The notes under the pieces: model-generated
Databases searched by the model: none
What the model was told of the DNA's origin: nothing
What the model saw: only the letters and a program-made list of their open reading frames with translations
Shown here: one piece after another, positions 57,282 through 64,000 of the stretch
Layout: every line of letters starts with the position of its first letter
Position numbering within the stretch: the stretch's first letter is position 1
Origin: Micromonospora rifamycinica
Lineage (GTDB): Bacteria > Actinomycetota > Actinomycetes > Mycobacteriales > Micromonosporaceae
DNA length: 64,000 nucleotides
Assembly (NCBI RefSeq): GCF_900090265.1
Contig: NZ_LT607752.1
Coordinates: 6,144,001 to 6,208,000, forward strand
Direction: 5' to 3'
Program-made: the position numbers and the translations under genes

Positions 57282-57321
57282 CCGCACCCCACCCGGCAAC
57301 CGTCCGGGATGGGGTGCGGTC
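57280..57321. terminator. Terminator overlapping the protease stop codon
   Basis: Twelve-bp stem (57280-57291 with 57310-57321), one bulged A and a further 5-bp CCCGG/CCGGG helix. It begins at the second base of the protease stop codon and ends 9 bases before the convergent aldo-keto reductase stop. Confidence 0.7.
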
Positions 57322-57329
57322 GGCGCCGG

Positions 57330-58328
57330 TCAGGGGCGCTTGGCCGGGCTCTCGGTCTTGGCCGGGTCGCGTTCGGTGACCGGGGCGACGATGTCGTCGA
57401 TGGCCTTGAGCAGGTCCGCCTCCAGGGTCACCCCGGCGGCCTTGACGTTGTCGTGCACCTGGTCGGGCCGGGACGCCCCGATGATCGCCGACGCGACGTT
57501 CGGGTTCTGGAGCACCCAGGCGACGGCGAGCTGCGGCATGGTCAGCCCGGCCTGCTCGGCGAGCGGCTTGAGCTGCTGCACCCGGTTCAGCACCTCGTCG
57601 TCGAGCCACTTCGCGATGAAGTCCGCGCCCGACTTCTCGTCGGTGGCCCGGGAACCGGCCGGCGGCGGCTGACCCGGCAGGTACTTGCCGGACAGCACAC
57701 CCTGCGCCATCGGCGACCAGACGATCTGGGAGATGCCCAGCTCCTCGCTGGCGGGCACCACCTCGGCCTCGATGACCCGCCACAGCATCGAGTACTGCGG
57801 CTGGTTGGAGACCAGTGGGATGTGCAGCTCCCGGGCGAGGGCGTGCGCCTCGCGCAGTTGCGACGCCTTCCACTCCGAGACGCCGATGTAGAGCGCCTTG
57901 CCCGCCCGTACGACGTCGGCGAACGCCTCCATCGTCTCTTCCAGCGGCGTGCTGTAGTCGTACCGGTGGGCCTGGTAGAGGTCCACGTGGTCGGTCTGGA
58001 GGCGACGCAGCGAGCCGTCGATCGAGGCCATGATGTGCTTACGGGACAGGCCACGGTCGTTGCGGCCCGGCCCGGTCGGCCAGAAGACCTTGGTGAAGAT
58101 CTCCACCCCCTCCCGGCGTTCCCCGGCGAGGGCCTTACCGAGCACCGTCTCGGCGCGCGTGCCGGCGTAGGCGTCGGCGGTGTCGAAGGTGGTGATGCCG
58201 CTGTCCAGGGCGGCCCGCACGCACGCCAGCGCCGCGTCCTCCTCCACCTGGGAACCGTGGGTGATCCAGTTGCCGTACGAGATCTCGCTGACCATGAGGC
58301 CCGAACGGCCAAGGTGACGGAATTCCAT
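57330..58328 (-). CDS. Aldo-keto reductase, Kv-beta-like subfamily
   Basis: A 332-residue NADPH-dependent oxidoreductase. The catalytic Tyr and Asp are in TFDTADAYAGTRAETVLGKA, the Lys in EIFTKVFWP and the His position is in LYQAHRYDYS. The pattern SWIG-like ISQIVWSPMAQGVLSGKYLP and the end NPNVASAIIGASRPDQVHDN match the bacterial Kv-channel-beta-like AKRs (mycobacterial Rv2298 type). Substrate unknown. The ATG has TAGGGT 6 bases upstream (leaderless). It is convergent with the protease and 48 bases downstream of the WG-repeat gene's 3' end. Confidence 0.9.
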   Translation of the reverse strand: MEFRHLGRSGLMVSEISYGNWITHGSQVEEDAALACVRAALDSGITTFDTADAYAGTRAETVLGKALAGERREGVEIFTKVFWPTGPGRNDRGLSRKHIMASIDGSLRRLQTDHVDLYQAHRYDYSTPLEETMEAFADVVRAGKALYIGVSEWKASQLREAHALARELHIPLVSNQPQYSMLWRVIEAEVVPASEELGISQIVWSPMAQGVLSGKYLPGQPPPAGSRATDEKSGADFIAKWLDDEVLNRVQQLKPLAEQAGLTMPQLAVAWVLQNPNVASAIIGASRPDQVHDNVKAAGVTLEADLLKAIDDIVAPVTERDPAKTESPAKRP

Positions 58329-58334
58329 GCTGCG

Positions 58335-58340
58335 ACCCTA
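58335..58340 (-). promoter_or_regulatory. Leaderless -10 (TAGGGT) of the Kv-beta-like aldo-keto reductase
   Basis: TAGGGT on the reverse strand, 6 bases before the ATG at 58328. Confidence 0.5.
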
Positions 58341-58376
58341 GCCCCGCCCGGTCCGGGGCACCCGCCGACGCGGTGG

Positions 58377-61300
58377 TCAGAGCACGGGGTGGGTGTCGGC
58401 GAGCAGCCGGTCGATCTCCGCCAGCACCCCGTCCCGGTCGGGGTGTACCGGGCGGATCAGCGGTTCGCCCCGCCGGTCCAGCGCCCCCCAGTGGTCCATC
58501 CCGTCACCGACCAGGAACGCCACCGGGTGGATCACCAGGGCCGGGTGCACCGGCCGGACCAGCATCGTGCCGGCGCGGTCGACCACCCCCTGCCGACCGG
58601 CGAGTTCCACCACGGCCAGTCCCTCGTCGGTGAAGCCGTCGAGCTGCCGACCGTCGGACAGCGTCGTGGTGATCCCGTGGTAGCGCGGCGGGACGACCAG
58701 CCGGCCGTGCCGGTCCACCGCGCCCCAGCCGCCCCGGCGGACGGCCGCCACCCCGGCGCGGAACGGGCGGACCTCCTCGAAGCCCGCCGGCACCAGCACT
58801 GTCCCGTCGGGCTCGATCGCCGACCAGTCGGCGTCGCCGCCCCGCGACACCCAGGCCAGGCCGTCGGAGAAGGGCAGCACCCGGGTGTACCCGGCGTCGA
58901 GCAGGGTGCCGCCGGCCTCGTCGATCAGTTCCCAACCGGTGTGGTCGGGGCGGCGTACCCAGGCCACCTGCTCGTGGAACGGCTGCGCCTCGGCGTACCG
59001 GTAGTCGACGACCAGGTCACCGGCGGTGTCCGCGTACCCCCAGCAGCCCCGGCCGTCGTGGGTGGGCCGCGGCGCGCGGCGGCCGTGCCGCACCTCGTCC
59101 CGGCTGCGTGGGTACGGCCCGAAGCCCGCCCGCGCCGCCGCTCGGGTGTGCACCGCGTCCAGCGCCACCCCGATCCGCCCGGTCAGCTCCGGGTCGTCGG
59201 CCCGGCGCAGGTCCAGTGCCCGCTCGAAATGGGCGCACGCCTCGATCAGCCGACCCTGGTCGTAGCAGCAGCGGCCGGCGTGCTCGTGCAGGGCCGAGCG
59301 CAGCCGGTCGGGGAGTTCGGTGGAGTTGGCCTCGGTGAACAGCCGGTCGGCCTCGGCGAACTCACCCTTCCAGCGCAGCGCCTCGGCCAGCCGCGCCCGG
59401 GCCAGCGCGGTCCGCCGCAGCTCACCGGTCGCCTCGGCGTAGGTCAGGGCGAGCCGTCCGTCGGCCAGCGCGTCGTCCAGGTCGTCGACCAGCCGGGAGG
59501 TCACCGCCCGCAGGCTGAGCAGCCTGGCCCGGGCCCGGTTGTCCAGGGCCGAGGCGAGCTTCTCGGTCAGCCGGCGTCGGAGGATCCGCAGTTCCGCCGG
59601 GTCGTCGACCACCTCGCGCAGGGTCTGCGGGTCCAGCCGCCACCGGTAGCCGGCCAACACCTGCTCGGGATCGTCCCGGGGTACGGCCGCCGGGACGTCG
59701 GGCTCGTCCGGTTCGCCCGGGACGGTCACCGTCGACCCCGACCCCGACCGCGCGCCGCTCCGGAGGGCGGTCGGCGGTGTCGCTGTGCTCCCGGCCGGCG
59801 GTGTCGCGGTGCCGGCCGTGCTGGTGGTGGTCGCCGGTCCGGCCTCGACCGCCGCACCCGGGTCGGCCTGCGGGCTGCTGTCGGCGGCGGTGGCGCGCGG
59901 GCCCGTGCCGGCCTGCTCGGCGGGAGCGTCGGTGCGGTCGTCGGCCTGCTCGGTGGGAGCGTCGGTGCGGTCGTCGGCCGGGAGCGGGCCACCGTCGGCG
60001 GTGTCGGCCGGGGCGGAACCCCCTGCCGGGCCGGCTCCCGTGTCGGGGGTCGCCGTGTCGAGGCGGTGCTCCGGGACGCTGGCGGCGGGCGGGTGCGGCG
60101 GCACCGCCACGTCGGCGGCGGCTGTAGCGGGTTCCGCCGCCGGCGCAGGCCCGGTCCTGCCGGGACCGTCGGTGGCGCTGACCGGGTCGTCCCGGTCCGG
60201 CGCCGGCCGGGGGTCGCGTACGGGAGCGGCGTCGGAGGCGTCCGCCGGGGAGGCGGACCGGGCCGGCGGTACCGCCAACCCGGTGCCGGCGGTCCGGTCG
60301 CCGGTGTCGGCGGATCGGTCCACGGCAGGTGGGGTCCGGTCACCGGGGTCGGTGCGGGCGGTCCGGTCACCGGGGTCGGTGCGGGCGGTTCGGTCACCGG
60401 CGTCGGTGACCGGCCCACCGGTGCCGGCGTGTGCGGGCCTGCCACCGGCGTCGGTGGTGCCGGTGGCGGGTGCCGTGGGCGTCGACCGGCCGGGCCGGAA
60501 CCAGGCGGCGGAGCTGTTCGGCGTGGTCCGGGGCGCGGTGTCCGGTGCGTCGGCGGTGGGCTCCGGCGGCGGCGGGACGTACCGGCGGGGTCGGTCGGGG
60601 GTGATCTCCAGACCACCGGGTCGGCCGGTCGGGGGAGCGCTGGGTGGGTCGGCCGGCGTCGGCGCAGCCGGCCGGCGGTCGCTCTGCGGGGGCTGGCGGA
60701 ACTCGATGTTCAGCCGGGCCGCTGGTGGCGCGGAGACCGGGGCGGCGTCGGCCGTACCGAGGTCGGCCGCCGGCCCCGGGGCCGGCGAGACCGGAACCGG
60801 AGAGACCGGCGGGCCGGAGACCGGTGGACCAGAGACCGGGCGGGCCGGGGACGGACCGGAGACCGGGCGGGTCGGAGGCGGGCCGGGGTACGGCGGGCCG
60901 GAGACCGGGCGGGTCGGAGGCGGGCCGGGGTACGGCGGGCCGGAGACCGGGCGGGTCGGCGGGGGTGCCGCGCCGCCCCGACGGTCCCCGGGGCGTTCCG
61001 GCATCGGGTCCGGGGCGACCCGGGCCGCCGGACGGTCGTCGTAGCGGCCGGGCGGGGGGACCGGCCGGTGCGGTTCCGCCGGGCGGCGCTCCGACCCGGG
61101 GTACGGCTCCCGGCCGTCGCGGGTGTGGTCCGGGTCGTGCGCGGGTCGCCGGGTGCCCGTCCGGTCGGTGCCGGCACGACTCCACGGCTCGCCGGTCGAC
61201 GGGTCCGGCGGCGGCGTGGACTCGCGGGGACGGAGGTCGGGGAACGCCTCCGTGCGCGACGCCGCCTCCCGTGGTCGCGGTGGCGGTCGCTCCGCGGGGA

Positions 61301-62393
61301 CGCGTGGATGCTGCCACCGGTCCTCGGGAATGGGGGAGATCGGCGTCCGGTCGTCGTCGAAGGGACGGCGGCGGAGGTCGTCGTGGCCCCGGGCGGCGGG
61401 TCGTTCGACGGACTCCCGCGCCGGCGACCTGGGGGGTTCGTCCTCCCGGAACCGCGTCGGGAGATCCTGCGCGGGCCGCCGCGTGCCCGGGTACGGGTCG
61501 TGGCGGGCACCATCGGCGAACCGCCGGTCATGGCGGTCCTCGTCGGTGAACCGTCGATCATGCCCGCCGTCGTCCGGGGTGCGTCGGGCCTGGCCGATGG
61601 CGTCGGGGGTGAGCCCGCCGTCGTCGGGGGTGCGGTGGTCGACGCCGGGGCGTTCGCCGGTGGTGCGCCTGCGGCGGGGGAGCTCGTCGGGCCCGACGCT
61701 CCAGCCCGGTTCGACGAACCGGTCGGAGCGGCTGTCGCGGGGTGGTTCGTGGCGGGGTGGTTCGTGGCGGGGAGCGGGGGAGACGGGCGCCCGGCCGGGG
61801 GAGACCGGGGTGACCCCGGGAGCGGTGCGCTCCCGGCCGGGTGGGGTGTCGTACCCGTCGGCGCGGTGTCGGTCGGGGGCGGCGCGGTCGCGGTGCCACC
61901 CGGTGGGGGCCGGGTCGTCGGCACCCCGCCGCCGGTCGGACCACCTGGTCCGGCTGGCGTGCCGGTCGGCGTCCGGGCGGCCGTCGTACCGGTCCGGTTC
62001 GGTCCGGTCGGCGTGCCGGTCCGTCGCGGGCCGGCGGCGTTCCCGCTGCCAGATCGGCTCGTCCGGGGGCCGGCGGTACGCCTCGTCGACCGGCCGGCGG
62101 TACGCGTCGTGGTCGGGGTACCGCTCGTCGCCCGGCGCGTCCCCGCGGGGGGACTCGTCATCCTGGTCGGCCCAGGAACGGCCGAGGTAGGTGCCGTCGG
62201 GGCGGGTCGGGGCGAGCGGGGGCACCTCGGCACGGCCGAAGGCGGCGGGCCGCCCCCGCGGGTCGGCGTACCGGTTGCCGATGTCGCCGGGGTAACGCTG
62301 GCCGCGGAACTGGGGGTGCCACTCGCTGGTCGGCTCGATCACCCAGGACGGTTCCGCCGGGGCGTCCCAGCGGTCGCCCCACCCGCCGGTCAT
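58377..62393 (-). CDS. Very long disordered protein with TPR-like and WG-repeat C-terminus
   Basis: A 1338-residue protein, the largest in the window. Residues 1-900 are predicted disorder: Arg/Asp/Pro-rich (YRRPVDEAYRRPPDEP, APRHEPPRHEPPRDS) with a direct repeat of PPTRPVSGPPYPG around 479-520 and then Thr/Ala/Pro/Asp runs. Residues about 915-1085 are helical and TPR-like (LADGRLALTYAEATGELRRT, then LHEHAGRCCYDQGRLIEACA). Residues 1116-1338 are WG-type beta repeats (GCWGYADTAGDLVVDYRYAE, GGWGAVDRHGRLVVPPRYHG, DHWGALDRRGEPLIRPV). WG repeats are found in secreted or surface proteins and scaffolds, but there is no signal peptide or membrane segment here. The ATG has GGAGG about 6 bases upstream. 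It is divergent from an ABC-2 permease operon. The function is unknown. Confidence 0.8.
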   Translation of the reverse strand: MTGGWGDRWDAPAEPSWVIEPTSEWHPQFRGQRYPGDIGNRYADPRGRPAAFGRAEVPPLAPTRPDGTYLGRSWADQDDESPRGDAPGDERYPDHDAYRRPVDEAYRRPPDEPIWQRERRRPATDRHADRTEPDRYDGRPDADRHASRTRWSDRRRGADDPAPTGWHRDRAAPDRHRADGYDTPPGRERTAPGVTPVSPGRAPVSPAPRHEPPRHEPPRDSRSDRFVEPGWSVGPDELPRRRRTTGERPGVDHRTPDDGGLTPDAIGQARRTPDDGGHDRRFTDEDRHDRRFADGARHDPYPGTRRPAQDLPTRFREDEPPRSPARESVERPAARGHDDLRRRPFDDDRTPISPIPEDRWQHPRVPAERPPPRPREAASRTEAFPDLRPRESTPPPDPSTGEPWSRAGTDRTGTRRPAHDPDHTRDGREPYPGSERRPAEPHRPVPPPGRYDDRPAARVAPDPMPERPGDRRGGAAPPPTRPVSGPPYPGPPPTRPVSGPPYPGPPPTRPVSGPSPARPVSGPPVSGPPVSPVPVSPAPGPAADLGTADAAPVSAPPAARLNIEFRQPPQSDRRPAAPTPADPPSAPPTGRPGGLEITPDRPRRYVPPPPEPTADAPDTAPRTTPNSSAAWFRPGRSTPTAPATGTTDAGGRPAHAGTGGPVTDAGDRTARTDPGDRTARTDPGDRTPPAVDRSADTGDRTAGTGLAVPPARSASPADASDAAPVRDPRPAPDRDDPVSATDGPGRTGPAPAAEPATAAADVAVPPHPPAASVPEHRLDTATPDTGAGPAGGSAPADTADGGPLPADDRTDAPTEQADDRTDAPAEQAGTGPRATAADSSPQADPGAAVEAGPATTTSTAGTATPPAGSTATPPTALRSGARSGSGSTVTVPGEPDEPDVPAAVPRDDPEQVLAGYRWRLDPQTLREVVDDPAELRILRRRLTEKLASALDNRARARLLSLRAVTSRLVDDLDDALADGRLALTYAEATGELRRTALARARLAEALRWKGEFAEADRLFTEANSTELPDRLRSALHEHAGRCCYDQGRLIEACAHFERALDLRRADDPELTGRIGVALDAVHTRAAARAGFGPYPRSRDEVRHGRRAPRPTHDGRGCWGYADTAGDLVVDYRYAEAQPFHEQVAWVRRPDHTGWELIDEAGGTLLDAGYTRVLPFSDGLAWVSRGGDADWSAIEPDGTVLVPAGFEEVRPFRAGVAAVRRGGWGAVDRHGRLVVPPRYHGITTTLSDGRQLDGFTDEGLAVVELAGRQGVVDRAGTMLVRPVHPALVIHPVAFLVGDGMDHWGALDRRGEPLIRPVHPDRDGVLAEIDRLLADTHPVL

Positions 62394-62554
62394 CGGGGGC
62401 CTCCGTGTCCACGCGTGCGGCGCGGCCCGATGCCCGGCTCGCGTCGCTCGCTCACGGCGGTGTCACCTCGTTGCAAATTGTGGTGCCGGGCGCCCCAGGA
62501 TGCCGGTAGAGTCCCCCGTCCGGCACGGCGGGGCTGCGGAAGGAGGGTAGCGGC

Positions 62555-63403
62555 GTGGGCTCGGTCACCGCCACTGTGGCACTACCCACGAGCGCAAACG
62601 TTACCCGATGGTTCCGGACATTCGGGGCCATATCCCGGGCCGGATTCCGCCGCTACGCCACCTATCGACAGGCCGCCCTGGCCGGTGCCGTGACCAACAC
62701 CGTGTTCGGCTTCCTGCACTGCTCGGTGCTGCTGGCCGCCGCCGGGGCCGGAGCCGTCGGCGGGTACGACCGGGCACAGCTCGCCACCTTCGTCTGGGTG
62801 GGGCAGGGGCTGATCGCCGTCGTGCTGCTCTGGGGCTGGAGTGACCTGGCGGACCGGATCCGTACCGGTGACGTGGCCGCCGACCTGCTTCGCCCGGTGC
62901 ACCCGGTGACCAGCTACCTCGCCACCGACCTGGGGCGGGCCGGGTACGCGGCGCTGGCCCGGCTGCTCCCGCCCGTCCTGGTCGGGCCGCTCTTCTTCGA
63001 CGTCTACCTGCCGTCCCGGTGGCCCACCGTCGGGCTCTTCGTGGTCTCCGTGGTGGCCGCCGTGGTGCTCTGCTTCGGCTGCCGGTTCCTGGTCAACGCC
63101 ACCGCGTACTGGTGGCAGGACGCGCGGGGTCCGCTGCTGCTGTGGACCCTCGGCTCGGGGGTGCTGGCCGGGCTCTACTTCCCGCTGCGGTTCCTGCCGG
63201 AGTGGCTGCAACTGGTGCTGTGGTGCGGCACCCCGTTCCCGAGCCTGCTGCAGACCCCGCTCGACGTGCTGGTCGAGCGGGATCCGCCGGCCGTCCAGGT
63301 CGGCCTGGTCGCCCTCCAGCTCGGCTGGGCGGTGCTGGTGCTGGCCGCCTGCCGGCTGGTGCAGCGGCGGGCCGAACGTCGGCTGGTGGTGCAGGGTGGC
63401 TGA
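62555..63403 (+). CDS. ABC-2 family transporter permease (first)
   Basis: A 282-residue membrane protein with six transmembrane helices (about 42-63, 80-100, 125-150, 155-178, 190-210, 245-270). Sequence elements typical of the ABC-2 permease group are RRYATYRQAALAGAVTNTVF, DLLRPVHPVTSYLATDLG and LPEWLQLVLWCGTPFPSLLQ. It should pair with the second permease and an ATPase to export a drug, lipid or polymer. The GTG at 62555 has AGGAGG 8 bases upstream; TAGAGT near 62508 is a possible -10. No ATPase gene is visible before it; it probably follows the second permease, outside the window. Confidence 0.85.
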   Translation: MGSVTATVALPTSANVTRWFRTFGAISRAGFRRYATYRQAALAGAVTNTVFGFLHCSVLLAAAGAGAVGGYDRAQLATFVWVGQGLIAVVLLWGWSDLADRIRTGDVAADLLRPVHPVTSYLATDLGRAGYAALARLLPPVLVGPLFFDVYLPSRWPTVGLFVVSVVAAVVLCFGCRFLVNATAYWWQDARGPLLLWTLGSGVLAGLYFPLRFLPEWLQLVLWCGTPFPSLLQTPLDVLVERDPPAVQVGLVALQLGWAVLVLAACRLVQRRAERRLVVQGG

Positions 63404-64000
63404 GCAGGGGATGTGCACCGGCGAGGCGGTCCGGCCGGGTGGGACGTTGCGGGCGTACCGGGCGCTTCTCGGGGCGCAGGCCAGGTCGCAGACGGCGTAC
63501 CGGGCGTCGTTCCTGCTGGACCTGCTGGGCAACCTGGGAGCCACCGTCTTCGACGTGGTCACCGTCCTGGTGATCTACGGGGTGACCCGGGAGCTGGGTG
63601 GGTTCACGCTGCGCGAGACGCTGGTGATGGTGGGGCTGTCGGCCAGCGCCTTCGCCGTGGCGGACCTGCTGGTCGGCAACATCGAGCGGCTGCCGGCGCA
63701 CGTCCGCACCGGCCTGTTCGACGCGGTGCTGCTCCGGCCGCTCGGCGCGCTGCCCCAGCTGCTGCTGATGAACCTGCCGCTGCGCAAGGTGTCCCGGGGC
63801 GTGTTCGGGGTGGCCGTGCTGGTGGTGGCGCTGGGCTCGGCCGGGATCGACTGGACCCCGGCCCGGGTGGCGCTGGCGGTGGTCGCCCCGCTGGCCGGGG
63901 TGGTCTTCTTCGGGTCGCTCTTCGTGGCCACCGCCACCGTGTCGTTCTGGTGGGTGGACTCCGGCGAGCTGGCCAACTCGGTCACCTACGGCGGGCGGGA
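63396..64000 (+). CDS. ABC-2 family transporter permease (second), truncated by the window end
   Basis: An open frame from a GTG that overlaps the previous stop by 8 bases to the end of the window without a stop (201 codons). It encodes LRAYRALLGAQARSQTAYRA, then FLLDLLGNLGATVFDVVTVL and AVLLRPLGALPQLLLMNLPL, with at least five hydrophobic segments. It is a paralogue of the first permease, as is usual for this two-permease exporter class. The overlap implies coupling. An ATG at 63411 is an alternative start. The C-terminal half lies outside the window. Confidence 0.8.
   Translation, partial: MAEQGMCTGEAVRPGGTLRAYRALLGAQARSQTAYRASFLLDLLGNLGATVFDVVTVLVIYGVTRELGGFTLRETLVMVGLSASAFAVADLLVGNIERLPAHVRTGLFDAVLLRPLGALPQLLLMNLPLRKVSRGVFGVAVLVVALGSAGIDWTPARVALAVVAPLAGVVFFGSLFVATATVSFWWVDSGELANSVTYGGR

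Noticed and set aside
57309..62693. A 1794-codon rightward open frame opposite the aldo-keto reductase and WG-repeat genes
   Set aside because: Composition follows the complement of the real genes, no domain is recognisable, and it runs through the divergent promoter region.
1..64000. Insertion sequences, prophage, tRNA or rRNA genes
   Set aside because: No transposase, integrase, phage structural gene or recognisable tRNA/rRNA sequence was seen on either strand.

Overview
The window is very high-G+C DNA with GTG starts in roughly half the genes, C/G-ending codons and many leaderless genes. This points to an actinomycete. The order of the conserved genes (panB, nadE, glnA2, glnE, glnA1, an RDD protein, a DUF4191 protein, lipA, lipB, a TIGR01777 epimerase, sucB/lpdA, pepA, gcvT, cobS/cobU) follows the mycobacterial and streptomycete glnA-lip-cob neighbourhood. 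Repeat and gene content suggest Micromonosporaceae, probably Micromonospora. The genus is an inference; no rRNA or tRNA gene is present to confirm it.

Layout. 1-7 kb: a secreted protein split by a collagen-like insert, twin Roadblock proteins, a small conserved protein, a lysine/alanine-rich histone-H1-like protein, an RNB ribonuclease and an F420H2:NADP oxidoreductase. 7-13 kb: a lipoprotein, panB, nadE, glnA2 and a DUF350 membrane protein. 13-20 kb: a WYL regulator with a VOC protein, a small secreted protein, an LD-carboxypeptidase divergent from a class I amidotransferase, and glnE. 20-28 kb: an unusual thioredoxin-reductase-like/methyltransferase fusion divergent from an XRE-cupin regulator, a large membrane protein, and two tandem MptB-type mannosyltransferases. 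28-41 kb: glnA1 behind a near-perfect GlnR box, RDD, DUF4191, an FAD oxidoreductase, lipA, a short archaeal-type AspRS behind a T-box riboswitch, a VOC pseudogene, lipB, a membrane protein and an epimerase. 40-44 kb: three regulator-centred modules (MerR/aldo-keto reductase, hemerythrin, TetR/SDR). 44-52 kb: sucB and lpdA, a small conserved protein, leucyl aminopeptidase and gcvT. 52-58 kb: DUF2314 protein, cobS and a cobU-cobT fusion, then a small conserved protein overlapping an M50 protease, and an aldo-keto reductase. 58-64 kb: a 1338-residue disordered/TPR/WG-repeat protein divergent from an ABC-2 permease pair, the second of which runs off the window.

How the genes work together. Nitrogen assimilation: GlnA1 carries the adenylylation tyrosine that GlnE modifies, and its promoter has a GlnR site. 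GlnA2 has Trp at that position and probably escapes GlnE. Lipoate metabolism: lipA and lipB make and attach the cofactor used by the two lipoyl domains of the E2 protein and by the glycine cleavage system that includes GcvT; LpdA re-oxidises the lipoamide. Late cobalamin assembly is in one cluster (CobU-CobT, CobS).

Non-coding structure is unusually rich. There is a translational-type T-box, paired TetR operators, a MerR-type long-spacer promoter, and thirteen genes with a TANNNT hexamer 6-8 bases before the start codon (leaderless). At least four families of long palindromic repeats occur almost only at gene 3' ends; one has a recurring TGATCAAGAGGTTT core present at four loci.
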